Below are positions 47,480-58,920 of a DNA stretch of 64,000 bases, in pieces. The notes below the pieces were generated by a model. That model saw only the letters and a list, made by a program, of their open reading frames with translations, was not told the origin of the DNA and did no database searches. This DNA is from Actinernus sp. WN-2022 (taxonomy: Eukaryota > Cnidaria > Anthozoa > Actiniaria > Actinernidae). The stretch spans positions 39,327,403 through 39,391,402 of the forward strand of contig JAOWCC010001634.1 in assembly GCA_030867875.1 (NCBI GenBank). Reading direction: 5' to 3'. Within the stretch, counting starts at the first letter, position 1. Every line of letters begins with the position of its first letter. The position numbers were made by a program, and so were the translations under genes.

Positions 47480-47645
47480 CGGAATATAAATACAATAACC
47501 TATTTGTGGCGTCGAAATTTGCCCTGATATTTTGTCCGCGGACATTATCTGTTCCGAGAAGAGAACAGTTCTCGAGAGTGAAGCTCGAGGGAAACTGAGA
47601 GCTTCGAGGATCAGATAATGTCCAAGGACAAATACCAGGGCATAT
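47480..47645. repeat. Dispersed palindromic repeat
   Basis: The core pairs GGACATTATCTG and GAGAAGAGAACAGTTCTC with CAGATAATGTCC. CAATAACCTATTTGTGGCGTCG precedes it. A diverged relative runs in reverse at about 1.2-1.38 kb, and its flank resembles 48.9 kb. Confidence 0.6.
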
Positions 47646-47687
47646 TATTACTGTGGCTCTGTTTCCTTTGTTCTACTAAGACAATTG

Positions 47688-48366
47688 ACCGAGTTAGCTT
47701 GCACATTTGTTGTCCCAATTCAGGTCACCTGACTTTTCCGTAGCCTGCTTTCAGGCGGTAGATGGTGTTTTTTTTCGGTCGCGGCTAGATTCCATCCGCC
47801 ACAAGGTCGAATTGCAATTTTCTCGATGTTATATTTCTAGGGTACAACCTAAAGCTTTCCTCGACTATATATAAAAAAATATCGGCTCCACGAAGACTCG
47901 AACCGAAACCCTAACCGTCACTATCCCTTACGCCACGAGGGATTTGCTGTCAACAACCTCTTTTTTTAGAACTTTTATACTGCATGCTGTTTGATTAGTA
48001 GGCGTTACTTCATTAGATACCTGTTCCTGCTCTCAATGAAGTATTTTAGTGCAGTGCATTTTGGGATTGCGTCCTTCTGGCGGATGGAATCTAGCCCTAA
48101 CCGTTTTTTTCGCGCAGCAAACGGATCATCGAAGCGGCCGCCATATTGGCCGAGCGTGATTGAGACCTGGGATCGAATGACAAATGGAGGGGGAGAAGAA
48201 GCAAGATGATAAATAGCTAACTTTTCCGTTGAGTAATGTTTTCTTGTTTTTCTGTATCCCAAGAGGAAATGTACGATTTTTTCTAATTGGAGAACAAAGC
48301 ACTGAATGCCCTGGAGAGCTGTCACATGATCTGAATTGGGACAACAAATGTACAAGCTAAATCGGT
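47688..48366. mobile_element. MITE split by a later insertion
   Basis: ACCGAGTTAGCTTGCACATT with TGTTGTCCCAATTCAG at the left faces CTGAATTGGGACAACAAATG and AAGCTAAATCGGT at the right. Without the inserted 479 bp it would be about 190 bp and matches the 180-bp element at 27312-27491 along its length (CACCTGACTTTTCC, TTGAGTAATG, TATCCCAAGAG). Confidence 0.85.
47741..48219. mobile_element. 479-bp insertion with 9-bp target duplication ACTTTTCCG
   Basis: ACTTTTCCG stands on both sides (47732-47740 and 48220-48228), and the related empty site at about 27.36 kb has one similar copy. Inside, GGCTAGATTCCATCCGCCA at about 47785 faces TGGCGGATGGAATCTAGCC at about 48078. A tRNA-like sequence lies on the minus strand at 47880-47945 (B box GGTTCGAGTCTTC, A box TGGCGTAAGGG). 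A 9-bp duplication is typical of Mutator-like insertions, but the ends are only weakly inverted. Confidence 0.75.
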
Positions 48367-48559
48367 CTATATGTCCCATACCCCCTCAGTTTCTTTGTCC
48401 TATATACCCCTTGCATATTATCAATGCTTTTTAAAACACATTCACCTGCAGTTTTAATGTATATTCCCTTCGACTTATTCCTCACGCATCTCCTAGTAAC
48501 TTAGAACTACTGACTTACTTTTTACCTACAGAGAAGTAACATGAAAGAAGAAGATAGAA

Positions 48560-48656
48560 AAAAAGTAATTTCTTACGACCCGGAATCGAACTCGGACCCT
48601 CGCTTTCTTGATTTCTAGTCATATCCAAACCACTACACTATAAGCTACGTTGGTTG
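48560..48656 (-). mobile_element. tRNA-like SINE head, minus strand
   Basis: On the minus strand GCTTATAGTGTAGTGGTTTG supplies an A box and GGGTCCGAGTTCGATTCCGG a good B box. The D and T arms can be drawn but the anticodon and acceptor stems do not pair well. It is a SINE head or tRNA pseudogene. Confidence 0.6.
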
Positions 48657-48779
48657 AAAGAGTCGAGACAAAAAACGAAGCCTTGTGAACAGTAATTTTA
48701 TGCAACTATGTACTAGGCAAACAATGTTCCTAATGGTTTATGAAAAGAGATATTATTGCGTAGCACGAGAAAACCTCGT

Positions 48780-49115
48780 TATTGTGAAAATAAGCATTAT
48801 ATTGGCCTTCTGCTTGCGGGTATGGGATTTAGTCACCTCGGGTTCTGTCCTCGTGCGGAACCCTCGGTGAATTAATGCTAAACCTCCTCGCTCTTGGCCA
48901 ATATCCTTTAATATTTCGACGCCACTAGGTAGGTTATTGTTGTTATTAGCATTCAAATATTTTCTTTTACGCGCGCTTATACCCTCAAAGGGGGTGTATC
49001 CGCTGATATTTCCCGCTTGCGGAGAGAGCATATCGGGTCACGTGACGCATTCAACCAATCACGCGCGAGAGAAAATATGTTGGGTAATAACGGTGGATAT
49101 TTTCCCAATATCTAC
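48780..49115. repeat. Dispersed repeat related to 0.86-1.4 kb
   Basis: GGGGGTGTATCCGCTGATAT, CCCGCTTGCGGAGAGAG and GGGTCACGTGACGCATTCAA are the reverse complement of the repeat unit at 859-1134, including its closing CACCCCCT. Upstream, CTCGGGTTCTGTCCTCGTGC belongs to another palindromic block. Confidence 0.65.
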
Positions 49116-49309
49116 CACTAATCACCTCCACTTCGGGGAATAATTGTTAAAAATATATATTGCCGTAAGGGTTAAAATTTTGTAAAAACCCGTGCTTTGC
49201 CGTCGATGAAAAAGGAATGAAGCGGTTTTAAGAGCACTTCCTCGTGTTGAATTGTTGCTGGTGCGTAAGCTTATGTCGCTAGTGTGTTACCGCGAAGTTC
49301 ACAAAATGT

Positions 49310-49442
49310 GCTGTTTATACGAGGGCTAATTAAACCGCGGTTTCAGTTTGTCGCGAACTTCAGTTTTTCACCCTTATATTCGAGTCGTTCACGGCTTAAA
49401 TTGTGGTAAGCCGCGGCTAACTCCTCTCGTATAAATGGCCCT
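49310..49442. mobile_element. Short foldback with TATACGAGGGCTAA ends
   Basis: TTTATACGAGGGCTAATTAA and CCGCGG at the left face CCGCGGCTAACTCCTCTCG and TATAAATGGCC at the right. A related left end lies at 30.49 kb. Confidence 0.65.
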
Positions 49443-49469
49443 AATATCGTCAATATGCAGCCCTGATTC

Positions 49470-50071
49470 TTAAAGTGCCACTACGACGAAAATTTACCAT
49501 TTCGATTTGCCACTTTTTCAGTGTCTATAGGTCAATCAGTATTAGAAATATCCGAAATAGTAAAAAATATTCCCAAATGGGCATCTTAAACCACAAATTT
49601 TAGGAGAGTTTACCGGTAAAATCCTGTCCGCCATTGCTGGAAGCCGTGCCCTTTGTTCAGCTTTAAACAAAGGTTTATTCACCGGAAGTGATGTCATACA
49701 CTTAACACGACAACCTCGTGGCGCGAAATAGCGTGCATAAAAAAGTAGCCAACCTCGCAAAGATAAATATAACTTTCTTCTTATGTACGTGAAGACGTTT
49801 TTAGTAGAAATATGCCTCCAGGCGTTGTGTTCTGCAGGCGAGCGTTAAGTGTATGACATCATTTCCGGTGAATAAACCTTTGTTTAAAGCTGAACAAAGG
49901 GCACGGCTTCCAGTAATGGCGGACGTGTAGATTCAATATTCGGAGCTAAAAAAATAAGACTTCCTGTCGTTGTATCGAAAAACAATTTGAACTGGTAATA
50001 ATATATGAATTCTACTTTATGAATATGCAAAAACATTGATATGTCAAAATTTGATCGTAGGGGCACTTTAA
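49470..50071. mobile_element. TTAAAGTG-type foldback MITE, 602 bp
   Basis: Both ends carry TTAA (49470-49473, 50068-50071), with TTAAAGTGCCACTACGA at the left and GGGGCACTTTAA at the right. Arms include GCCGTGCCCTTTGTTCAGCT, AAACAAAGGTTTATTCACCG and GATGTCATACACTTAAC with complements. The symmetric open frames are artefacts. Confidence 0.9.
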
Positions 50072-50696
50072 AGACTTTATTAACACGGCGGCCATGTTTA
50101 ATCCCAGGAGAATAAAAGCCTTTGTTTTCCCGCGTCTGAACTGGTTCTCAAACTGCTCAGTGCGCGCGAGAATACGCGTGGGAAATCTGTTGTTTCTAAC
50201 CAACACGGCCGCCGCGTGATAAAAGCTCATTGGCTAAGAGCTCATCATTCGATTCTCGTCGACCAATGAGATTTCTTCTTTCTTTACATTTTACCTTGGG
50301 AGTTGCCTGTCAGTTTCAGTCTTATGGTTAATTCTAAACAAATTAGCAAACAATTCAAACAAGTTGAAGTGAATGAAGAGGAACTTGACAAAAGCTTTAG
50401 CCAGAGTTCTGATTTTATATTCGCGCGCGTTTTCCAGAGAGCAGTTTTACATTTGGCCGCGTGTATTGATGATAATATTTTTCCAGCTATCGACTACACT
50501 GTTACTTTCAGGCAAGATAACTCCTTTCTAACATACTGCTCTCTCGAGTTGTGAATAACCCATCTTGCCGCTGGTATTTATGAATATTTAACATCAGAAT
50601 GAGACTGACGATGAGTAAATGCGTCTGCAGTCATCGCATCCAGCGGGCCTTAGGTAGAGGTGACAGGTCTGCAAAACTCCTGCGCATGCGTGAAAT

Positions 50697-51949
50697 CACG
50701 CTCGCGCGTTTCATTTTAGTTAAAATTTCACTCGAAATTTGAACTTCAAAGCATTGTTACAAAACAATATAAGCTTCTATTTTTAATCACCAACCAGGGG
50801 CCAACACAACTTTTACACGTGTATTTTACAAGTCTAGCCATTGCTTTCCGGCAATAAAACAATGGCCATGCAGACTTGTAAAGTACATGTGTACAAATGT
50901 TATTGAATTGGACCCAGTACGAGTTTAGTTGGTTTGATGTCTCGGCTAATAAAACTCTTAACTCCTCTTGAGATTTTCCTCGGTCTTTTCAGCGATATGT
51001 CGAGTTTCTGAAAGCTGCGCCCGCGATTTCTACTGCTGACTGAAGTACGCAGACTTGCACCACTCGCCCCAGTCTCCTTTTGACCTGAGATCGGGAATGC
51101 AAAGGTCCTTTGCGCCCGTACTATTTTTCGTACTCCCATTAAAGCGATTGGCGGTGAGGGAGTACGAATTCCCCGTTTAAAGTGCCTATCAACAATAAAT
51201 TTCTATTTTAGATGGTAAAATATATTTTGCTTTGAATGCTGTGCCGCTGAGTTAAGGAGGTTTTAATATCCAAAATGCTAATTACATGACGTCAGGGGAG
51301 GTATCTGCACTCAGTTCTTAGTGGTTGTGAATGGCCGTTTCTACTGATATAGGAAAACAAATTTCGATTTAGAATTGATATCTAAAATAGAAAAAAATAT
51401 TTGTTCATAAGCACTTTAAAAGCTTTCAGTTTTAACAAATTGAAGTTAGTTTTTTATGTGTCTGTCCTAATATTGACAATGATTTTCGTCAAAACAAGGC
51501 CAAAATAGCTGTGGATCCACTCGGCGTCTTTTTTTTTAACAACAACAAACTAAATAGTCTATTTACAACAACAAAACACTTTTAGCTTCAAACGAAGCCG
51601 CACGCGCACTCCTTGACCAATGACGTCAGCTTTTGTTGGCTATCAAAATATTGCATATGAAAATAAGCCAATCAGATTGCGAGAAATTTGGCGGTTGTTG
51701 TAAAATGTGATCTGGCGTTACTGAAATCATTATCGATTATCATTGAACGGGATCGCTTTGATCTTGACAGTTTTTTTTTTTTTACAAGTAATTTCAACAT
51801 TCTTTTGATTGATAGCCCTCCCAAAAGGCATCACCATCTAAATTTTGGACTGGTTCATGATAAAACTAGAAGCTTGTAGTTTTTTGTAACAATGCTTTGA
51901 AGTTCATATTTCGAGTAATATTTTAACTAAAATGAAACGCGCGAGCGTG
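50697..51949. mobile_element. 1.25-kb foldback with about 120-bp arms
   Basis: CACGCTCGCGCGTTTCATTT, TAGTTAAAAT and GAACTTCAAAGCATTGTTAC at the left face the complement ending GAAACGCGCGAGCGTG at the right. The loop contains a hairpin (ACACGTGTATTTTACAAGTC and complement, about 50815-50895), an inverted pair around GTACGAGT/GAGTACGA, and the 51177-51419 MITE. Confidence 0.75.
51177..51419. mobile_element. Shortened copy of the 46431-46903 MITE
   Basis: TTAA bounds both ends. The left half matches the 46.4-kb copy (ATTTTGCTTTGAATGCTGTG, TGACGTCAGGGGAGGTA, TCTACTGATATAGGAAAAC). The matching right arm is missing except for about 45 terminal bases, so this is an internal deletion derivative. Confidence 0.85.
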
Positions 51950-53168
51950 TTTTCCGGGGAGCTCAACTTAACGCATTCGATAGCAAGATTAACAGGAAGT
52001 TATTCGTATTTCTCCCCTGAAAAGTCCGTTCGAAGATTAATTTCACGCGCTTCAATTTGTTTCCATCCATTTACTGTATATACAAGGCACAGGGATCCCG
52101 TACTGACATGGAGTGGTTCCTAGCTATTGATTAGTATAAGGAATATGTTACATGTAAGGGAATTTTTCGAAAATCTGAAACGGTGCTAAAGAATCAATAA
52201 AGTCATGAAATCTTCGTCTTTAGCACTGCAATACGTGTTCGTTTTGAGATTGAAGCAATTCAGTTTTTTACTCCACTCACCTAACCCCCTCCCTCAGTAT
52301 TTTCGAAAAATCCCCATGCTAATCACTATCTTGGGCTTCCTGTTTTCAATATGGCAAAGAAAACTAATATTTTCTTACGATAAGCTTGGGTTTTCGAGTT
52401 CGAGTAAGAATAATGCTGACAACAGTGCCTTCTGTCCGTTTTTCATTTTGCTCCTTCTCTTTTTCATTACACTTGTTCTATTAATTCTCTGTCTCTTTCC
52501 ACACCTATAAAATATTATAGATTATCAAAGTGCGTTCGACATAGGATGCCCAGTCCTTTCTCATACAAAAATATATGGTGACACACCGTAATATAATGTT
52601 GACGTAATCCCTCTAGATGAGCCTCTTGGGGCAAACGCTAAGAATCAATATGTTAATAAAAAGGGAGTAAAAGAATGGTCTTTACAAACACCTCTACCTA
52701 ACTTGATATTCAAACTTCTGCTTTGCAAAGTCCCGGCAATTCATTGGTTAATATCGATCACGTGATGTTACATTTGAAAACAATGGTTAAAATGACGTCG
52801 TCTGCATGCCTTGTCTTGCAGCACACAATCTGTGCAACACTGAACTATACTATATTTTATATTGATTATTTTATTAGTTATTTTCTCATTGTTTTATTTA
52901 CATTTTGTTGCCTAGATTTATTGTCTACTCTCTAAACAAAACTCTTCGGACAACGCAGAAGTGAAACCGAACGACACTGACCATATCTTAGCGAGAATGG
53001 AAAATAATCCGGCCCTACTTTCAACTCAGGAGAATAGCAGGTTTGGAAAGTTACAGTTATGGACGAACAGAACTCAAACCTAAACAGCAGTGACTTCAGT
53101 ATTCATATGAAAACCTCCACTGAATCACAATGTTAGCTCTCAAATGTTTGTTATGGATACCTAAATCT

Positions 53169-55354
53169 AAGGTCTCGTCCACACTAATCCGTTTTCGTTT
53201 GAAAACGTACACTTTTTTATCCGTTTTTATCGTCCACACTAAAACGACGCGAAAACGGAGGTTTTCGAATACTCTTTCCAGAGTGGAGACTTTGAAAACA
53301 CAGGTTTATCGTTTTAGTGTGGACGGCAAAAACGGAGCTTTTCAAAAACGTTTACGTCACAACTCATTATGCAAGCCCCAGTTTCCCGCGTTAGCGCGTA
53401 AACAAACCACTATTCAATATGGAGGACAGTGTAAAGAGCGGGAATAGCCTATAGAATCCCATAGCACGACTCAAAATCGCGCGCTGATTGGCTAACGAAG
53501 CGTTTAATATTTTGTGGAATTCAACGGTTTGAAAAGCTGTATTCAACGATGTACAGGAAGCCCGCGCGTAAATATTTTGTTTATTTTTATTATCGCGAAC
53601 AGAGACAAATCATGTTAAAATTACGAACCAGGATATTCACAAAGTTAACAGTAGTCAAAGAACGGGAAAATTATATATCTTTTATTTCGTTTTTCACGGG
53701 AAATGTTTTGGCGCTCGACTGAACACGAAGAAACCGACTACAATAATCCGAGGAATCGACAAAAACAACTGCAGCAAAAATGTGTGATTTTGAACGGAAA
53801 AGTTGGGGCTTCGTGGATTTGCTGATTTAATTCATGTAGTATTCACACATAGAAGCTAAAGGACTGAAAACAGTAAAAGCAGGACGAAAAGCACAGCTAC
53901 AGAACGGTTACTAAAATGGTACAACGAAATTTTTTGAAACCAGTGGACTGAACACAAGTAACATTCAACAGTTTAAAAACAGGCTTATTTATTGTGAGAC
54001 AGAAATTGAGAATTAACATTTGGTAATTTGCTTATAAAGTAAGGGACACATAAATGCTTACAAGTTTGTGCGTATACTTGTACAGCAGCTCTTCGGTTTG
54101 TCAGGTTTTAGATTTTCACTTTTGCACTAGTCAAAGTAAAACCCCACCCCCCCAACCCGGGGACAGGGTGCGGCAAATGTGGGGCAAGCGATCGCTTTTG
54201 ACACGGTAGAGTGCCCCAGAGGGCGGGGGAAAATCGGTTATTTGATGCCCCACTATGGAGTGTGGGGGAACTGTGGGGCAAAATGTGGCGGGAAATTGTT
54301 CATAGAAGACAGTCCAGGCCACTGCAGACTTCTCTGTTCTACTTCCGTGTATAGTTCAGGACGAATTTCAGCAATACTGTCACGTTGTTTGGCTTCTTCT
54401 GTGTTCGATCTCATTAGTACATGTAGATCAAGACCCTATTGAGCAATAAAAGACACAACCCAGACCACTGCAAGCTAAAATGTGAAGTTTGTAAAACAAA
54501 AATGACTTATTTTTAGTGATTTGTCCCCTGGGGTGGGGGCATTTGCCTGCATTTACTGTCCACAATTGCCGCAATAGGTGGGGCATTTTCTGTTTTTTTG
54601 CTTTCCCTGCGAGGCAAAATCCCCACCCTATCCCGGGTTGGGGGAGGGGGGGGGGGGGTGGGGGTTTACTTTGACTAGTGCATTATCGACAGGCCGCCGG
54701 TTTTCTAAATCTTTCACAAACATTCCCAATTTTGTCTCCAGTTAAATGCACTTTCGCTTTCTTGGTAAAGATTAGATCGAAATTAAGTGTGCCTAAATAA
54801 AATACAGGGTGTTTTCATGCATAAAAATGTAGTTTTGATGTCGGAAAACCAAATGTTGTGAGCAACGACTACACTTTTAGTTGAACCTCGTGTGAGTTTC
54901 AGTCTAATTTTAGCTTGATTCCTATTCGCTCGTTAGTTTACCGCGAATGGGTTCCTGGCGCGTGGCGGGAATTTCAGCAACTTTCAGACTGACTATATTC
55001 TTTATTTATTTTCGTAAATCACTAAATGCTATAGGATTCAAAGAAAATTCATTGCCCGACTCGGGAATTTCACGTTAATACGCTTCGTGATATCGGTTTT
55101 TCGCGTGAAATTTAACGTGGAATTCCCTCTTCAGGCAATGAATTTATTTACCTATAGTATCGCTGGCGCTATTGGAGCATGCGTATTGAACAGAAAAAAC
55201 GTCCGAGCAGAGCCTGGTGACGAAAACGCATCTTTGGATCGTCGTTTTTCAGCCCCTAGTGTCGAAAACGATATGAAAACGCTAGTGTGGACGCAGAGCT
55301 TTTTATCCGTTTTTGGAGGTTTTCAAAAACGCATTAGTGTGGATAGGGCCAAAA
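53169..55354. mobile_element. 2.2-kb TIR element with 9-10-bp target duplication
   Basis: CCTAAATCT flanks both ends (53160-53168 and 55355-55363; with the preceding A it is 10 bp). The ends GTCCACACTAATCCGTTTTC and the right-end complement (CTATCCACACTAATGCG) are inverted and continue as AAAACG-rich subterminal arms of about 150 bp. A reverse copy of the disrupted host repeat at about 56605-56660 shows the uninterrupted site. It contains the 54124-54681 element. No intact transposase frame is seen. Confidence 0.8.
54124..54681. mobile_element. Nested 558-bp element, TIR GCACTAGTCAAAGTAAA
   Basis: GCACTAGTCAAAGTAAAACC, CCACCCCCCCAACCCGGG and the matching right end CCCGGGTTGGGGG to TTTACTTTGACTAGTGC are inverted. 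Repeated TGTGGGGCA boxes fill the left half. The poly-G run near the right end is a slippage-prone extension. Confidence 0.85.
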
Positions 55355-55989
55355 CCTAAATCTGCGTTTGTCTCCTGTAAATTGTAATAATAATAACAAT
55401 AATAATAATTAGTTTATTCACGCCTCTTGCAGTGTATATAGATACTGAATTACAGGCTGATTACACTTAATAATAAGCTACTAATTACATGAATCAATAC
55501 GTAATATATGATATAAGTTAAACGATTTAGATAACATGATATTTCACAGTTACAAAGTTGCTAAAACGCCAGTCTTAGTGGCCATTGGGTAGCTGCTTTT
55601 GCCCGATCTTGGCGAGTATCACGATTCACTGGTCATTTACTTTACTTTTGAGACGCCAATATAACGCCCAATACGAAATATATTTTCTTACAAATGGCCG
55701 GCAATATAATTCGGTATCGGCGTCTCAAAATCGCAATTAGTTTATAGTACTGTTTTGATGAGTTTATTACTCTGTTATGTATTAGGGGGTAGATGGGATT
55801 ACCTGGCTTAATGTTGCTTATAAAGCAATGCCTGTGACGTCGGAGGGTGCAAGGGGGACAAACGCAGAAGTGAGGCTAGTAAAGAGCGTGTTGACTTCCT
55901 CACACAGGCATTCAACAGAGTCAACAATAGAACCGTCAATAATTTGATCATACCACTGACTTTCTTTATTAGATATACCAGAGATATTC

Positions 55990-56286
55990 TTAAAGGGGCT
56001 ATGTCATGGTACTGCGCATGTATCGAGTAATCGCTCGTTTAGTGGCTGTTAATTGGATACAAACAGTTAAAGTTCCCTCCCTCAATGCTTGATTGAAAGG
56101 ATTTTCAATATTTTCCCTGGAGACTGTTTATATACACTGTTTGTTAGTCATTTTTGCATATTTGCTTTCATTTTAAGCATCCCACATGGCCGAGAGGTTC
56201 GTTAGTTCATATCAAAATCGGTGGAAATAACTCTTTCCGGCCCGGAAAAACGAATGTAAAGTCTTACCGTGACACAGCCCCTTTAA
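55990..56286. mobile_element. MITE, TIR TTAAAGGGGCTATGTCA
   Basis: TTAAAGGGGCTATGTCATGG at the left faces TGACACAGCCCCTTTAA at the right, with TTAA at both ends. The half-copy at 61070-61199 shares its internal sequence in reverse (CAATCAAGCCTGAGGGAGG and GTAACTGTTTGTAG). Confidence 0.8.
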
Positions 56287-57201
56287 CAGCTTTCCACCAT
56301 TTCCCGCGGATATTTGTATCCTTTAAAATGTTGACCTTAGCAGTATAAAACGCTCTGTTACTGTGCTTGATGGAACGTTGAACTCTATTATGCCAGAACT
56401 TGAACAATTGTACACTAGGTGTCACTTGTGGACCTATTTTCCTGGCCATTAAATTTTCCGGACGCCTCCATCTTGGATATTATGACGTCACAGGTTGTCA
56501 CCATTGTTATACAACAAACGAGCTATTGTTGGCAACCGTGTGACGTCATAATAATTCAAACTGGAATATCGGACCATAACTGACATCTAGTGTACAATTT
56601 ACAGGAGACAAACATAACAATAGATTTAGATATCCATAACAAACATTTGATAGAGAACATTGATTTTCAAGGGCTTTCTCCTTTGGCCTCATGCCGTTCT
56701 CAATCTTTTTCCATTGTACAGTCGGCATGTGTATGCCGACAAAGCACGCACAACAGTGTTTAATAGTAAAATAATTCACAATAAACGATCTTGTAAGCAC
56801 TTTAATTTAGTTCTCCGATTCACCGGAAAGGTGAGATCTGGAGGATGAAATCGTTAGTTTTAATTCTTTCAATTTTATTTATATTTATTTTCACTGTTGA
56901 GATAGCATAATGTAAGTAGAACAACAGAATGACATCTGGAGCCAATTGGACTCATGATGAAACACAATAAAGTAACAAAAATATCACTTAAGGAAGGTGC
57001 ATCATAAGTAATAATAGCAGCGGGAAATGAACACAAGAACCGTGAGGCAGTATCGTTAGACAGGGACACCACGCAGTATGTGGGCAGCAATAATAGAAAC
57101 TATAATGTAAGCAATATAAGCACTATGAAACAACACTGAAGCACATATAACACAAACAGCAGCACTGACTATCAATAATTTGAAAAATCACCAGTTTACT
57201 T

Positions 57202-57434
57202 AACAAATAGAAGATGGTTCTCCATGTTCTATAACAAAATAATGCACGATCGCGGTCTTGAAAAACTGCGGATGCACGAGCAGAACTAGCCTGCATGGCA
57301 AACGGAGGGGGAGGGGAGGGGGAAAGGAGGAGAGGAAATGAGGAAGAGGAGAGGGACTGCAGCTTTTCAAGACCTCGAAACGAAAGTGCATTATTTTGTC
57401 ATAGGACATAGGAGAACCATCTCCTATTTTGTTT
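57202..57434. mobile_element. 233-bp MITE with purine-rich loop
   Basis: AACAAATAGAAGATGGTTCT, ACAAAATAATGCAC and GGTCTTGAAAA at the left face TTTTCAAGACC, GTGCATTATTTTGT and AGAACCATCTCCTATTTTGT at the right. The loop is a GGGGGAGGGGAGGGGGAAAGG-like purine tract (57305-57356). Confidence 0.85.
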
Positions 57435-57784
57435 TATAATCTAAAATTCGATCTACGAGGAACGAAATGATCGAGTGTGCATTATAAGAAATTATCAAGC
57501 ACGCCGAGCAGCCAATGAAATCGTGCGTTCTTAAGATGCTCCCGCAATTGGTGTTATAGTTTTCAATAAAATGAAAGGTATGGCTGTCAATGTTATTGAT
57601 CTCTGATAATCAAGCCAAGAATTAGCAGAAATGTCTTTGATAGTATTCTATGTAAATATGGAGTTCCCTCCCTATACCCCCCCCCCCCCCCCCCCCGCCC
57701 TCCTCGTCCGTCCTCCTCGTCCGTCCCCAATCCCTCCCCCAAACCCTAATTCCACCACTTCTCCATGTTCACGATTAATAAACG

Positions 57785-57927
57785 GGGCCCGGTTGTTCGA
57801 AGCAAGGTTAAGCACTAACCCGGAGTTAAATCGCTAACCCAGGGTTAAACTGTACATATTATATACAATTACAGATTTAGCGCTAACCTAGGGTTAAAAT
57901 TAACCTTGCTTCGAACAACCCGGCCCT
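57785..57927. mobile_element. 143-bp MITE, TIR GGGCCCGGTTGTTCGAAGC
   Basis: The two ends are near-perfect complements (right end GCTTCGAACAACCCGGCCC). Inside are repeated CTAACCC and GGGTTAA boxes that extend the pairing. A second member is at 58801-58920. Confidence 0.9.
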
Positions 57928-57989
57928 GATGTTCATTTCCCTTAAATCACAATGTTCTCCATTAGTAAGAAATATTGCCTGTATTTACG

Positions 57990-58392
57990 TATTGTTTTAT
58001 CATTCATATCAACGATTCTACATCAAGTGAATAGTAAATTATTTCTTGATTTGAGCGTCTACGAGTTATAAAGGTTTATATTTCGAATATGCTAATGAGT
58101 GACGTCCTTGTGAATGAAACTATTTTCTGATTTAGTTTAAATATTTGGTAAAATCACTGATATAAGCTTCAAATATAACATGGATGTTCATAAAATGTCA
58201 TTTATCTCTACCACCTTGTTTTTGTATAATTAATTAATCCTGGGTAGACGCCATACATTAGCATATTGGAGATATAAACCTCTAGAACTCGTATACGCAA
58301 CACTCCAATCCACAAAAATTCTACAATTCAACTATTTACGTGATGTAGAATCAATACGGATGATTAAAAAAAAAGTTTTAGAGGCACTTTAA
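57990..58392. mobile_element. Foldback MITE next to a supervillin-like exon
   Basis: GATTCTACATCAAGTGAATA, CTACGAGTTATAAAGG and ATATGCTAATGAGTGACGTC pair with complements ending GAGGCACTTTAAG. It matches the 6.5-kb element. Its right end is 36 bp upstream of the exon at 58429, so it supplies most of the sequence before that 3' splice site. Confidence 0.75.
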
Positions 58393-58428
58393 GATAACGA
58401 AGAGAAAATTGTTTGTTATATTGTCCAG

Positions 58429-58543
58429 TCTAAAAGCCTTTTCGGATCATCGTCGGAAGCTTCGTCCCGTTCGTAAACACGCTGCAACCAGCAACCCAGT
58501 CAAAGCTCGACAGAAACGAGAGGATCTTAGAACCGAGACTGAT
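58429..58543 (+). CDS. SVIL: Supervillin-like exon (basic linker)
   Basis: The exon lies between TTGTCCAG and GTAAGT. It begins with one base that completes Asn from 43471 and then encodes 38 codons: LKAFSDHRRKLRPVRKHAAT, SNPVKARQKREDLRTETD, ending in phase 0. The pattern HxRxxxRPxRK...NPxKAxxxRED matches, from memory, the basic linker just before the gelsolin-like region of vertebrate supervillin, where NPLK and RED occur in the same order. I therefore place it there. Phase fits on both sides. Confidence 0.8.
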
Positions 58544-58800
58544 GTAAGTTATTTAACAGTAGATGCCATTTTGCCGTGCGTCTGTCCTCTTAGAGATGTA
58601 CACATGAAGAGAACGAAGAAGCGCGACACGACGCAGTCGATTGGCATAACTGATGTTGTCTTCAGGTTTTGACGTCATCTGTGCATCTTTAAGAAGACAG
58701 ATCCACTGCAAAATGAATTTATTTGTCTTATAGGATAATTAGCGAACTTTCCCAACAAAATAGCGCACGAGTGTGACTTTGTGACGTCATCCGTGCATCT

Positions 58801-58920
58801 GGGCCGGGTTGTTCAAAGCCCGATTAGTGCTAACCCAGGGTTAATTTCCATGACAACCAATAGGTTCTGTGCAGAGTTAATCCAGGATTAACACTAATCG
58901 GGCTTTGAACAACCCGGCCC
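58801..58920. mobile_element. 120-bp MITE, TIR GGGCCGGGTTGTTCAAAGC
   Basis: GGGCCGGGTTGTTCAAAGCC, CGATTAGTG and AACCCAGGGTTAA face the complement ending AACAACCCGGCCC. Same family as 57785-57927. It lies in the intron between exons 58429-58543 and 59427-59511. Confidence 0.9.

Larger units (their letters stand above)
43472..58428 (+). other. SVIL: Large intron of the supervillin-like gene (about 15 kb)
   Basis: It is bounded by GTAAGA at 43472 and TTGTCCAG at 58428. Phase agreement across it supports direct joining, but further small exons inside cannot be excluded. It holds many nested repeats, listed separately. Stretches 43478-44136 (with GATGATG-rich sequence), 44544-45579, 52000-53158 and 56660-57200 show nothing I can assign. 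A 35-bp palindrome, TGTGATAGA to TCTATCACA, lies at 45950-45984. Confidence 0.7.

Noticed and set aside
52205..52510. 101-residue frame with a hydrophobic C-terminus
   Set aside because: Hydrophobicity comes from T-rich DNA. No motif, no splice context, and it lies in a repeat-rich intron.
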